From assembly GCA_963524205.1 (NCBI GenBank), contig CAURED010000009.1:62001-126000 (forward strand): a DNA stretch of 64,000 nucleotides, in the 5' to 3' direction. Position numbers and translations under genes: made by a program. The notes under the pieces were generated by a model that made no database searches, had not been told where the DNA came from, and saw only the letters and a program-made list of their open reading frames with translations. Shown here piece after piece: positions 17,722 through 26,405 of this stretch; the first letter of the stretch is position 1; each line of letters opens with the position of its first letter. Source of the DNA: Aminipila sp963524205 (GTDB taxonomy: Bacteria > Bacillota > Clostridia > Peptostreptococcales > Anaerovoracaceae).

Positions 17722-17746
17722 CTAATTTATTAACGGTTTATTAACA
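17722..17746 (-). promoter_or_regulatory. Direct repeats upstream of the paralogue B promoter
   Basis: GTTAATAAACC followed directly by GTTAATAAATT gives an 11-bp tandem repeat at the same distance from the -35 box as in paralogue A. Conservation across the duplication supports a regulatory role. Confidence 0.5.
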
Positions 17747-17783
17747 ATTATATATTATTTATATCCAATTTTTGTTTATTTAA

Positions 17784-17838
17784 AAAGCAGATAATAATGG
17801 TAAAAGTGTCATTTTCTTTTACCTTCATTATCTGCTTT
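17784..17838 (-). terminator. Terminator after larC
   Basis: AAAGCAGATAATGAAGGTAAAAG pairs almost fully with the opposite arm ending TATCTGCTTT, and TTTAAATAAAC follows on the minus strand. The stem begins 6 bp past the larC stop codon. Confidence 0.8.
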
Positions 17839-17843
17839 ATTAT

Positions 17844-19121
17844 TCACTTACAAAGTCTGGTTACTTCTAGATATACATCTTTGAAATTTTTGTGATGTGC
17901 TAAAGAAATCTTCTTAATATCTTCATATTCAGGATAAAAATAAATGTTCTCGTTATGTGTGCACACCTTCACCGATACGTCTCCATATGGCGTTTTTACT
18001 TGTTTCATCTCACGTTTAAGTATAGTTCTTTCTACCTGAGTTCTGCGTACTCCCACAGTTGTAGTATGTGCAAATATAATATCCTGCATTTCCTTAATTT
18101 GTACTTCTTTGCACAATACTTGGAGCATATACGCTGGTCTGTTTTTCTTCATATATATAGGTGTAAACCATGCATCTGCAGCACCTGCTTCACATAAGCA
18201 TTCTAAGGTAAAGCCCATGGCCTCTCCACTGCAATCATCAATATTGGTCTCTAGCTGCCATAATTTATCCGATTCTTGATCTGGAGCTGTATTTCTATTA
18301 TTCTCTATAGCCTCTTCAATAATCATAGCTCTTAGTATATTGGCATTCTTAAAGTCCTTTTTTCCTGATCCGATACCAATTTGGGATATGGTATAACTGG
18401 TCGGTAAAGATTTTTCGCTATTTAACGCAGCTGCAATAGCCGCACCTGTCGGTGTAACCATCTCCCCTTCATTATCCGTTAACTTCAGTATAAGGGAATG
18501 TTTTGCCGCAATATTGACAGTTGCTGGAACCGGAACTGGGATTACACCATGCTGGCATTTTACATAGCCTTGCCCCTCTGATAAGGGTGACACGATCACT
18601 TGGTCTATGCCAAGATTTTCGATACACACAGCCACCCCAAGAATATCTATAATAGAATCAATCGCCCCAACCTCATGGAAATGTACTTCGTCCACAGGAA
18701 TTCCATGAGCCTTTGCTTCAGCTTCTGCTACAATATTAAACATTTTTCTAGATAATGTTTTTACTTTCTCGCTAGCCTCCATCTTGTCTATTATTTTATA
18801 AATATCGTTTATATTTCTATGTTCATGATGATGCTCATGTTCAGTACCGCGCTCATGATGTGTATGGTGTTGCTCATGGTGATGATGAGGGTGATGATGT
18901 TCATGCTCATGATGATTCTCATGTTCTAAATGTACATCAAAATCAAAAGCATCAATTCCACACTTTTTAGCCCTTCCAAAGTGAAGATGATACCCTTCCA
19001 AATCTAAACTTTCAAGCGTTTTTTCCAGCACATTTTGGTCCGCTCCCAAGTCTAACAGTGCACCAACGGTCATATCCCCACTTATACCGGAATAGCATTC
19101 CAAATATAATATTTTACTCAT
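17844..19121 (-). CDS. larC: LarC, nickel-pincer cofactor nickel insertion protein (CTP-dependent)
   Basis: A 425-aa cyclometallase that inserts Ni2+ into the pincer cofactor of lactate racemase-type enzymes. The N-terminus is typical (LYLECYSGISGDMTVGALLDLG), followed by a His-rich loop at residues 64-102 with over 20 histidines for nickel storage, then HFHEVGAIDSIIDILG, GEMVTPTGAAI and the C-terminal half beginning LETNIDDCSGE. In Lactobacillus plantarum LarC needs a ribosomal frameshift; here both halves are one continuous frame. larA, larB and larE are not in the window. It follows the CDF protein gene by 21 bp and probably shares its transcript. Confidence 0.92.
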   Translation of the reverse strand: MSKILYLECYSGISGDMTVGALLDLGADQNVLEKTLESLDLEGYHLHFGRAKKCGIDAFDFDVHLEHENHHEHEHHHPHHHHEQHHTHHERGTEHEHHHEHRNINDIYKIIDKMEASEKVKTLSRKMFNIVAEAEAKAHGIPVDEVHFHEVGAIDSIIDILGVAVCIENLGIDQVIVSPLSEGQGYVKCQHGVIPVPVPATVNIAAKHSLILKLTDNEGEMVTPTGAAIAAALNSEKSLPTSYTISQIGIGSGKKDFKNANILRAMIIEEAIENNRNTAPDQESDKLWQLETNIDDCSGEAMGFTLECLCEAGAADAWFTPIYMKKNRPAYMLQVLCKEVQIKEMQDIIFAHTTTVGVRRTQVERTILKREMKQVKTPYGDVSVKVCTHNENIYFYPEYEDIKKISLAHHKNFKDVYLEVTRLCK

Positions 19122-19142
19122 ATATCCTTGCTCTCCTATCCT

Positions 19143-20051
19143 TTACGTTTTTATCTGTTCAAAACTCTCTGGTATTAATTCTATATATATTTGGTCAAAA
19201 CTTTCTTTTAGCTCTTTCCTTATTTCATCATGAGCCTCCTTAAGCTGACTAATCTTTACTAAATCGCTTTCACTCCTAATATATATTTCCACCCATGCCT
19301 TCCTTCCTGTCTGAATTACATCCAGAAAGCTTACAGTATATGGATAGTTCTCGAAGTGCTTATTCACTACTGTCCTTATATTATCCATTATTTCCTTTTT
19401 GGGGGCAAAAAGTACTAAACTTTTAATTCCTTCAACAATCATTCTAAAGGGTTCAATTGTAAACCCAATTGCCATAATAATTGCTATAGATGGATCAATA
19501 TATGGTATAAACCAATTTAAATTTGTTTCTTTCAGCATTATTTGGGCAATAAAAGCGAGCCCTACACCAAGGCTGCTTATAATGTCTATTTTCCACATAT
19601 AGAGATCTGCTTTAATAGAGGGCGATGAGAAGCTTTTATTGTAATGCTTTAAAATAGCATAAATCACTATACATCCCACCGATAAAGACATTTCAAACAC
19701 TGCAACAATCCCTGCATTTACATGATTTCCGCCTTTTATTATAATCTGCATGCTATAAAAGACCAACTGAGCTGTGACTCCAACTAAAATGCTGCATTTT
19801 ATAATGACAAAAAGAGATTCTACCTGAGAAAATCCATAAGGACGTTTTTCCGTAACAGGCTTATACAATAGTGGTATCAGCAGTAAGAAAGGTCCTATCA
19901 TAATTAAATCTGCCGTATCAAATATACAGTCCATCAAAATAGAACTTGACCTGGTAATGTACGCCATAATACCTTCTGCTATCATAAAAAGAATGCTTCC
20001 TGCCATAGATATTTGTAATATCCTTTTTTCAAAACGAAGTTTATTGTTCAC
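19143..20051 (-). CDS. Divergent cation diffusion facilitator-family protein
   Basis: A 302-aa CDF-fold protein with six hydrophobic helices and a C-terminal cytoplasmic domain (from about 215). The transport site differs from the norm: helix 2 reads DCIFDTAD where His-x3-Asp is expected, and helix 5 reads LYMWKID with Met at the His position. The KRPYGFSQVES loop is conserved, so the fold is secure but metal specificity is not. Position between a thioesterase gene (16-bp gap) and larC (21-bp gap) hints at nickel or another transition metal; that is inference. Confidence 0.8.
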   Translation of the reverse strand: MNNKLRFEKRILQISMAGSILFMIAEGIMAYITRSSSILMDCIFDTADLIMIGPFLLLIPLLYKPVTEKRPYGFSQVESLFVIIKCSILVGVTAQLVFYSMQIIIKGGNHVNAGIVAVFEMSLSVGCIVIYAILKHYNKSFSSPSIKADLYMWKIDIISSLGVGLAFIAQIMLKETNLNWFIPYIDPSIAIIMAIGFTIEPFRMIVEGIKSLVLFAPKKEIMDNIRTVVNKHFENYPYTVSFLDVIQTGRKAWVEIYIRSESDLVKISQLKEAHDEIRKELKESFDQIYIELIPESFEQIKT

Positions 20052-20067
20052 AATTCCACTTCCAATT

Positions 20068-20532
20068 TTATTTAGCTAATCTATTCTTCTTTGCTTTATG
20101 CTCTTCAATTCTAATTTTAGCTTCCTCGTGTCGTTGAATTTCTTCTTCTGTCTGTGGTATATATTCTGGCACAGACTGAGGTTTTCCGTTTCTGCCCATT
20201 GCCACCATAGTAAAATATGCAGATAATGCTTTTTGTGGACCATTATTTGATTCTAAATCTTCCACTTCCACATTTACAAATACCTCCATTGAGGTTTTTC
20301 CTACATATACTACTGTAGCTGTACAAGTAACTAAAGCTCCTACAAAGATAGGCAGATGAAATTCTAACTCATCCACTCTCGCTGTTACACAATTGCTTTT
20401 AGCATATCTCATTGCAACAGCCCCAGCTGCCGTATCCATAAACTTCATGATTTCGCCGCCATGTACATTTCCTGCTACATTAGCCTGATTCGGAAGCATT
20501 ACCTGACTCATAATAATTTGTCTGTTTTTCAT
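20068..20532 (-). CDS. Hotdog-fold acyl-CoA thioesterase (YciA/BACH type)
   Basis: A 154-aa single hotdog domain. Characteristic segments are MLPNQANVAGNVHGGEIMKFMDTAAG (hotdog helix with the catalytic Asp), ARVDELEFHLPIFVG and TVVYVGKTSMEV. The enzyme hydrolyses acyl-CoA to free acid and CoA in the cytoplasm. The C-terminal 30 residues are charged and helical. It is the first gene of a likely three-gene unit with the CDF protein and LarC; no functional link with metals is evident. Confidence 0.88.
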   Translation of the reverse strand: MKNRQIIMSQVMLPNQANVAGNVHGGEIMKFMDTAAGAVAMRYAKSNCVTARVDELEFHLPIFVGALVTCTATVVYVGKTSMEVFVNVEVEDLESNNGPQKALSAYFTMVAMGRNGKPQSVPEYIPQTEEEIQRHEEAKIRIEEHKAKKNRLAK

Positions 20533-20598
20533 TTATATTATCCTCCTAAAAATTAAACTGTATATCTTATTTTGTTCTATCTTGCTATTAAATTAATT

Positions 20599-21933
20599 TT
20601 AACCAATTCCGCCATATACCAAACCTAGAATATAGACTATGATTGCAATCCCACAGAACACATATTTTGTCATGGGCTCCAGCCACCCACCTATTCTCTT
20701 TTGGATTCCCAGCTGAATCTGATCTCTTGCAAACCACGGCTCACAAACCCAGAACATAACAAGGGCAGCTAAAAGAGCTCCCATAGGCACTATGTAAATC
20801 GATACAATATCCATCCAAGGTGAAAGCAAATCACCCTCAACAAACACACCGGCTCCGAATGCAATAATGGCTACAATTATAATAGCCGCAGGCCTGCTTA
20901 CACCCATTCGTTCCTGAATGGCTTCAACAGGTGTTTCAAACAAATTAACCAGTGAAGTAATTCCCGCACAGAAAACTGCAAAGAAAAAAGCAATTGCCAC
21001 AATCTGTCCAAAAGGAAGATCTCTAAACACCTCTGGCATAGTTATAAATAACAATCCGGGACCTGCACCGATTTCTAAACCATAAGCAAACACTGCAGGA
21101 ATAATAACCAGCGCAGACAGAAGGGCTGCTATCGTATCAAAAAATGCAACCCTAGTTGCACATTGTATAACATTCGCATCCTTTTTCAAGTAACTGCCAT
21201 AAACTAATGTTCCTGAGCCCGCCAAGGACAAAGAAAAAAAAGCTTGTCCTAAAGCAAATACCCAAGTCTTGGGATTGGCCAAAGCACTCCATTCGGGAGA
21301 AAATAAATAAGCATATCCACCTGCCGCTCCTTCTAAAAAGAACACTCTCACAGCCAATATCACAAATAATGCAAAGAAAAGTGGCATTAATACTTTATTC
21401 ATTTTTTCTATTCCACCTGAAATACCAAATATCATAAATATGAAGGTTATTACAAGTCCAATCACATGCCACGGTATACTACCAAAATTCCCTGCAATAG
21501 CACCAAAATAAGCACCTGTACTTTCTTGCTCCATAAAATTTCCTGTAATGGCTCCAACCAAATACCTTAGAATCCATCCTATTACTACCGCATACCCGAT
21601 TCCTATACCTAAGGAACCAATTGTGGGAATAAATCCAACTATTGCGCCGCCTTTCCAGCCACGCTTCTTAAAAGCTTTTTCAAAAGCACCAATAGGTCCA
21701 GTTCCCATAGCACGTCCTAATGCCATTTCACCAATTAAACCTGTAAATCCTAATATCACCACAAATATAAAATATGGAATTAAAAACGCTGCTCCACCAA
21801 ATTCTGCCACTCTATACGGAAAGAGCCAGATGTTACCCATTCCTACTGAAGCACCAATGCATGCCATAACAAAACCAAATTTTGTGCTAAAGCTGTCCCT
21901 TTCATTCAATATAGGTTCTTTTCTACTGCTCAT
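20599..21933 (-). CDS. Sodium-dependent symporter, NSS (SNF) family
   Basis: A 444-aa LeuT-fold transporter that couples Na+ to uptake of an amino acid or related compound. The N-terminal Na+/substrate motif FGFVMACIGASVGMGNIWLFPYRVAEFGG is intact, followed by GPIGAFEKAF, the helix-6 region AFFSLSLAGSGTLVYGSYL and later helices, about eleven to twelve in all. The start is MSSRKEPIL (GAGGAG 7 bases upstream); 16 more upstream codons lack a ribosome site. The substrate cannot be assigned from sequence. Confidence 0.92.
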   Translation of the reverse strand: MSSRKEPILNERDSFSTKFGFVMACIGASVGMGNIWLFPYRVAEFGGAAFLIPYFIFVVILGFTGLIGEMALGRAMGTGPIGAFEKAFKKRGWKGGAIVGFIPTIGSLGIGIGYAVVIGWILRYLVGAITGNFMEQESTGAYFGAIAGNFGSIPWHVIGLVITFIFMIFGISGGIEKMNKVLMPLFFALFVILAVRVFFLEGAAGGYAYLFSPEWSALANPKTWVFALGQAFFSLSLAGSGTLVYGSYLKKDANVIQCATRVAFFDTIAALLSALVIIPAVFAYGLEIGAGPGLLFITMPEVFRDLPFGQIVAIAFFFAVFCAGITSLVNLFETPVEAIQERMGVSRPAAIIIVAIIAFGAGVFVEGDLLSPWMDIVSIYIVPMGALLAALVMFWVCEPWFARDQIQLGIQKRIGGWLEPMTKYVFCGIAIIVYILGLVYGGIG

Positions 21934-22000
21934 ATTATTCTCCTCAATTACTTTATATAGGCTTAAGTATATCAAAATCAAAATACTATTTCAACTAAAC

Positions 22001-22037
22001 AAAAACTGGTCTCTGTATTAATCAAAGACCAGTTTTA
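22001..22037 (-). terminator. Terminator after the HD hydrolase gene
   Basis: AAAACTGGTCT and AGACCAGTTTT form an 11-bp stem followed on the minus strand by TTGTTTAG. It lies between the HD gene and the downstream symporter. Confidence 0.8.
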
Positions 22038-22052
22038 TAACATCTTATAAAT

Positions 22053-22736
22053 TTATAACAACCTGATGTTGTTAATACTTAATTCAAAGGATAACCCTAG
22101 GAACTGAGCGGCATTACGACACATCACCATTCTTGTTAGAAAGATTTCAAAGTATTCCATTACTGCACTAATTTCAGTATCAATGTTTAGTTCAAGTAAT
22201 ATGGATTTCTCTTCAGTATCGACTGTCAAGTGGGTATGGTGTACCGCATAATTTACACGGTCATGTATGTCCTCTGATAATTTTTCTTCATTTCTGTTCT
22301 TATAACGAACGCGGCTTCTTCTTACATCCGACTTATCTGCCAAAATTAAAGCTGCTGAAATCGGGCTAAATGCAACGCCTGTGCCTTCATCATGATTACC
22401 CACAGCTCCAATTATGTCTGCCAGTTCTTCAGCATCAAATTTCATACGATCTAAGATTCTAAAGGCCATAACCGCCCCACTCTGAGCATGGTCATGTCTG
22501 TTTATGCAGTTTCCAATGTCATGTATATATCCTGCTATTTTAGCAAGCTCTATGGTTCTCTCATCATAACCTAGAACAGTCAAAATTTCTGCTGCTCTCT
22601 CAGCTACCTTTCCTGCATGGGCAAATCCATGTTCAGTGAAGCCTATCGCTCCTAGTAGGTCATTTCCCTTTTTGATATAGGTAGAAATCTCTACACTATT
22701 TTTAATGTCCTCAAATGTTATCTGTTTCTTATTCAT
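22053..22736 (-). CDS. HD-domain phosphohydrolase
   Basis: A 227-aa metal-dependent phosphohydrolase. Metal ligands are visible in GFAHAGKVAERA, the HD pair of AGYIHDIGNCINRHDH, and GNHDEGTG; LILADKSDVRRSRVR is the conserved late Asp segment. The domain spans roughly residues 35-180. The start is MNKKQITFED (GAGG 5 bases upstream). Such single-domain proteins hydrolyse nucleotides or signalling nucleotides; the substrate is unknown. It is divergent from the nitrilase-family gene, and a 16-bp inverted repeat (22817-22832) lies between them. Confidence 0.85.
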   Translation of the reverse strand: MNKKQITFEDIKNSVEISTYIKKGNDLLGAIGFTEHGFAHAGKVAERAAEILTVLGYDERTIELAKIAGYIHDIGNCINRHDHAQSGAVMAFRILDRMKFDAEELADIIGAVGNHDEGTGVAFSPISAALILADKSDVRRSRVRYKNRNEEKLSEDIHDRVNYAVHHTHLTVDTEEKSILLELNIDTEISAVMEYFEIFLTRMVMCRNAAQFLGLSFELSINNIRLL

Positions 22737-22816
22737 ATTTTCCTCTTCTTTCTCCTTGCTGCCTCCACATCCGGCAACAAACCTTTTTTGCATCATATAT
22801 ATCACTATACTAGTTT

Positions 22817-22832
22817 AACATATGAATATGTT
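22817..22832. promoter_or_regulatory. Inverted repeat between the divergent HD and nitrilase genes
   Basis: AACATAT-GA-ATATGTT is a perfect 7-bp-arm palindrome about 80 bp before the HD start. It could be an operator; no regulator is suggested by context. Confidence 0.35.
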
Positions 22833-22965
22833 TATTGTGTTAAGGGAAAATTAAATTATTATTAAGTTTATGCTGTTATGGATAGTATTTCTCAAATCAT
22901 TATTTTTAATTGACTTCATACAATTATATATATATTATTTGTTTAACCGACAGGAGGTAAAATAT

Positions 22966-23796
22966 ATGAATACTATAAGAATAGCACAACTTCAAACTCA
23001 AGTTGTTCCAGAGAAAAATCAGATTCTCAAGTATATATCTTCATTTATAGATAAGGTCTGCAGTCAGGGAATCGACCTGATTACTTTGCCAGAAATGTTT
23101 ACCTGCCCCTATAACACCTCCAGCTTCCCTATTTTTGCAGAAAAAGAAAAGGGTGAAATATGGAGTATTTGTTCTGCCTTGTCAAAACAATATCGTATCT
23201 ATCTGTCAGCAGGGTCTATTCCTGAGAAAGACGATGAAGGTAATGTTTATAATACTGCATATGTATTTAACCCACAGGGAGAACAAATTGCAAAACATCG
23301 AAAAATGCACTTATTTGATATAGATATAAAAAATGGCCAAAGTTTTAAAGAGTCAGACACCCTGACTGCTGGCAATCAGCCTACTGTTTTTGATACAGAA
23401 TTTTGTAAAATTGGACTTTGCATCTGTTATGACTTCCGTTTTCCAGAATTATCCCGCATCATGGTAGATAAAGGTGCAAAGATTATTCTGGTTCCTGCTG
23501 CGTTTAATATGACAACAGGGCCCGCTCATTGGGAAATCATGTTTCGTTCCAGAGCCATAGACAATCAGGTTTATGTTGCCGGAACTGCCCCTGCCCGTAA
23601 TTTGTCCTCTAAATACATTTCCTGGGGACACAGCATTATCGTTTCACCTTGGGGCGATATCCTGAATCAAATGGATGAAAAGGAAGGGTATACCATTCAG
23701 GAATTAAACCTGGATGTAGTGGAACAAGTCCGCAGCCAGTTACCTTTGTTAGCCCATAGGCGTTCTGATGTTTATTCATTATCACAAATTTTATAG
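22966..23796 (+). CDS. Carbon-nitrogen hydrolase (Nit2/omega-amidase-like)
   Basis: A 276-aa nitrilase-superfamily amidase. The Glu-Lys-Cys triad is visible in ITLPEMFTCPY, KHRKMHLFDID and IGLCICYDFRFPELS. These motifs and length match omega-amidases that hydrolyse 2-oxoglutaramate or 2-oxosuccinamate, repairing side products of glutamine/asparagine transamination. The start is MNTIRIAQLQTQ, with AGGAGG upstream; the open frame extends 32 codons further but lacks a ribosome site. It converges on azlD with only 9 bp between stop codons. Confidence 0.9.
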   Translation: MNTIRIAQLQTQVVPEKNQILKYISSFIDKVCSQGIDLITLPEMFTCPYNTSSFPIFAEKEKGEIWSICSALSKQYRIYLSAGSIPEKDDEGNVYNTAYVFNPQGEQIAKHRKMHLFDIDIKNGQSFKESDTLTAGNQPTVFDTEFCKIGLCICYDFRFPELSRIMVDKGAKIILVPAAFNMTTGPAHWEIMFRSRAIDNQVYVAGTAPARNLSSKYISWGHSIIVSPWGDILNQMDEKEGYTIQELNLDVVEQVRSQLPLLAHRRSDVYSLSQIL

Positions 23797-23805
23797 TACC
23801 CAATT

Positions 23806-24144
23806 TTACCCTGTGAACACAGTTCTGATTAAAACCATATAGCAGGCAGTCCCTAGTACCATACTTAAAATACTGTCCTTCTTGATAATCTGTGCTAGAA
23901 TAACAACTCCCACAGAAATCAGTTCTGCTAATCCAAAAGGAAAAGCTGTTAAATTGATATTTCTAAGGCAGTAAATTACCAAAATAATCATAATGGACGC
24001 CGGAAGGACATTACCGAGGTACTCAACAGTTGCAGGTAGTTCTTTCTGTCCTCCAAATAATATGTAAGGAATCGCACGAGTCAGCCAGGTTACCATGGCT
24101 ACAATGGAGATTATAACAACAAAGTAAATCAAACTATTTGACAT
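23806..24144 (-). CDS. azlD: AzlD-type branched-chain amino acid exporter small subunit
   Basis: A 112-aa protein with four hydrophobic segments and the AzlD motif WLTRAIPYILFGG near the N-terminus, then YLGNVLPASIMIILVIYCLR. With AzlC it forms a two-component exporter for branched-chain amino acids. The start is the ATG at 24144, overlapping the azlC end by 11 bp; a GTG three codons earlier is possible. The overlap implies translational coupling. Confidence 0.9.
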   Translation of the reverse strand: MSNSLIYFVVIISIVAMVTWLTRAIPYILFGGQKELPATVEYLGNVLPASIMIILVIYCLRNINLTAFPFGLAELISVGVVILAQIIKKDSILSMVLGTACYMVLIRTVFTG

Positions 24145-24835
24145 CCTGCACACCGCCCATCTGCAAAGTTATTCTATCCTTCATTATAATAAGTACAATT
24201 AAACTGACCGACAATGCTGGCAATAGGAAATTATCTGCACCGAACATAGCATAAAACAGTACAGCACTAATAAAGCCTGCAATTGCAGGAATACGTGAAC
24301 CAAACTTCTTCCACTGGTTCACGCAGACTGTAACAAAGAATGCCGTTGCAGAAAACTCTATACCCGTCATGTCAAAGTTCAGCATTTCACCTAGCAAAGC
24401 CCCAACAGTACAGCTAACTGTCCATAGTAAATGAGGCAGCAATGCAATATAAAAATCCACTTTTTCCTCATCCACCTCTTCAGGGTACTTTATATCACAT
24501 CGGATGGAATAAGTTTCATCTGTCATAGTTAATACCATATATGGATACTTCCATCCCATTTGACGGAATTTATTTACAAATCCTAAACCGTAGAAAATAT
24601 GCCTTGCATTAATAAAAAAAGTCATAACTGCTATCATATATAAGGGGACCCCTGATGTCATAAGAGATATCATTACAATCTGCATAGAACCGGCATAAAT
24701 AAAAAAGCCACAAATAAACGCCCATATAGCAGAATAACCTGCATCATTTAATAGCACACCAAAAGCAATTCCAACAAATATGTATTCAAATATGATTGGT
24801 ATGATTTCTTTCACAGCAAAACGAAAATTTTTCAA
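24134..24835 (-). CDS. azlC: AzlC-type branched-chain amino acid exporter large subunit
   Basis: A 233-aa membrane protein with the AzlC pattern: IPIIFEYIFVGIAFGVLLNDAGYS, FIYAGSMQIVMISLM, FFINARHIFYGLGFV and TDETYS. The start is probably TTG at 24835, with AGGAGG 10 bases upstream, because the open frame above it overlaps the promoter. It exports leucine, isoleucine and valine (or azaleucine) with AzlD. A MocR-type regulator gene lies directly upstream on the same strand, and repeats at the promoter suggest direct control. Confidence 0.9.
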   Translation of the reverse strand: MKNFRFAVKEIIPIIFEYIFVGIAFGVLLNDAGYSAIWAFICGFFIYAGSMQIVMISLMTSGVPLYMIAVMTFFINARHIFYGLGFVNKFRQMGWKYPYMVLTMTDETYSIRCDIKYPEEVDEEKVDFYIALLPHLLWTVSCTVGALLGEMLNFDMTGIEFSATAFFVTVCVNQWKKFGSRIPAIAGFISAVLFYAMFGADNFLLPALSVSLIVLIIMKDRITLQMGGVQDVK

Positions 24836-24878
24836 AATAAGTAGTCCTCCTAATCTGTATTTTTTGGTATAATTAGTT

Positions 24879-24930
24879 ATATTAGCACATAAAAAAACGC
24901 CATACAATTATTTTAATGTATGGCATACAA
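24879..24930 (-). promoter_or_regulatory. azlCD promoter with TGTATGGC repeats (candidate MocR operator)
   Basis: TTGTAT (24907-24902) and TAATAT (24884-24879) are 17 bases apart. GCCATACA (24899-24906) and TGTATGGC (24917-24924) form an 8-bp-arm inverted repeat across the -35 box. TTGTATG also recurs as a direct repeat 23 bp upstream. Overlap with the -35 suggests repression. Confidence 0.55.
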
Positions 24931-24951
24931 TTTTTTAGATTTAAATTAGAT

Positions 24952-26340
24952 TTATAAACAAACCAGTAAACTCTTTAAAATTTTTAGTCCCTGTTCTAAT
25001 TCTTCTATGGAACCAGTTCCACATACTGCTACTCTGACGGCCCTTTCTGGAACGGTATTTCCAACTGCAAATCTCTCCGCAGCATAAACCTGTACTCCAT
25101 GTTTAAATGCAAGGGCTTCGAAGTCAGCACCACTCATTTGCTTTGGCAGCAGAAGCCAGCGAAATATGCCTGTAGCTTCTCCTCTGCAATCATACTCAGA
25201 CAAATACTTATTTACTTTCTCATTTCTAAGAATGTTCTTTTTCCTATGTATTTCCAATACTTTTTCTACCTGACCAGAGATAATCAGCCGAGCAGCTAAC
25301 CCCGCCATCAACGGTGAAACAGTTATGTTCATATTATATAATGCATTTGATATTTGTGTTTTATATTGCTTCGGTGCTGCCACATATGCCAGCCTTAATC
25401 CTGGAGCAATGGCCTTTGATAAACTTGCAATGTAAATTGTGTTCTCTGGTGCAAATGCAGCTATAGCCGCTTTGGGCGTACTCAGCAGATGATATGTGCC
25501 ATCTTCAATAATGACCAGCTCCTGCTTACATGCAATATGCCCCAACTCTTTTCTTGCTTTAATTGACATTGTATGTGTAGTTGGATTTTGATGATCAGGT
25601 ATGATATATATTCCTTTTAAATTATTTTTTTTACAGGAATATATCAGCGCTTCACTATTTAATTCATCTTCATTTCCAATAAAATCAATAGGAACTAACT
25701 GTATGCCAAGCATATTGGCTGCGGCCTTCATATCTGAGTAAGTATGTGGTGCAACACCAATCTTATCACCGTATTTAAATAACCCAATCAGAATTGCGGC
25801 AATAGCATTCTGACCACCATTGGCAAATAATATATTTTTGTTTTTTGTATCAAAACCGCACTTTTTCATCCATAGAACCGCCGCATCTTTCTGCCAGAGA
25901 GTATCATTAGGGCTTGCATAACTAAATAAGTTCTCTTTACCCTGTTCGTTTACCATTTTCTTTAGCATCTGCATGATAAATTCATTGGCATCATAATCGG
26001 GTATTGTTGTGCCCATCTGAATGATCTGCTTTGGTGTATTTTCAGCTAACAGACGAACGTTCGACAACGCATCAAAAGAAACATAAGTACCACTCCCAAC
26101 AATTGCGCTAAGCAGACCTTTTAGTTCGCAGACCTTAAAAGCTTTTGAAACAGTACTTACATTTATGTCTAAAAAATCCGCCAATTCCCTTTGGGGTGGC
26201 AGCTTCGTTCCCGGCAAAAGCTTTCCTCTTACAATATCCTCTTCCAACTGACTGGCCAGAGTTCTGTAAAGCGCGCGCTTTTCTTTGTCTATAACTGGTT
26301 TCCATGACATGGGGTAATTTTCAAATGAATTAAAAGGCAT
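24952..26340 (-). CDS. MocR/PdxR-type GntR regulator fused to PLP aminotransferase-like domain
   Basis: A 462-aa regulator. Residues 15-85 are a GntR winged helix (LYRTLASQLEEDIVRGKLLPGTKLPPQRELADFL, then VSTVSKAFK). Residues 110-460 are a fold-type I aminotransferase-like domain with FANGGQNAIAA, the Asp of IIPDHQNPTTHTMS, and the PLP lysine in YIASLSKAIAPGLRLAYV. It probably senses an amino acid or PLP adduct. The start at 26340 has AAGGAGG 6 bases upstream. It lies directly before azlCD, which it likely controls. Confidence 0.92.
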   Translation of the reverse strand: MPFNSFENYPMSWKPVIDKEKRALYRTLASQLEEDIVRGKLLPGTKLPPQRELADFLDINVSTVSKAFKVCELKGLLSAIVGSGTYVSFDALSNVRLLAENTPKQIIQMGTTIPDYDANEFIMQMLKKMVNEQGKENLFSYASPNDTLWQKDAAVLWMKKCGFDTKNKNILFANGGQNAIAAILIGLFKYGDKIGVAPHTYSDMKAAANMLGIQLVPIDFIGNEDELNSEALIYSCKKNNLKGIYIIPDHQNPTTHTMSIKARKELGHIACKQELVIIEDGTYHLLSTPKAAIAAFAPENTIYIASLSKAIAPGLRLAYVAAPKQYKTQISNALYNMNITVSPLMAGLAARLIISGQVEKVLEIHRKKNILRNEKVNKYLSEYDCRGEATGIFRWLLLPKQMSGADFEALAFKHGVQVYAAERFAVGNTVPERAVRVAVCGTGSIEELEQGLKILKSLLVCL

Positions 26341-26405
26341 AGCCGGCCTCCTTATACTTTATGTGGTTTATTCATTATAGATTTTATTATTTTATCATTA
26401 TTTAA

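Noticed and set aside
19058..19243. Possible frameshift site joining larC halves
   Set aside because: LarC is one continuous 425-codon frame, so no recoding is needed.
21548..22021. 157-codon plus-strand open frame opposite the NSS symporter
   Set aside because: It is an antisense shadow of the transporter helices, rich in Pro/Ile with no family resemblance or ribosome site.
22870..22965. N-terminal hydrophobic extension of the nitrilase-family protein as a membrane anchor
   Set aside because: The ribosome site AGGAGG sits directly before the internal ATG at 22966, and the extension is simply AT-rich leader sequence.
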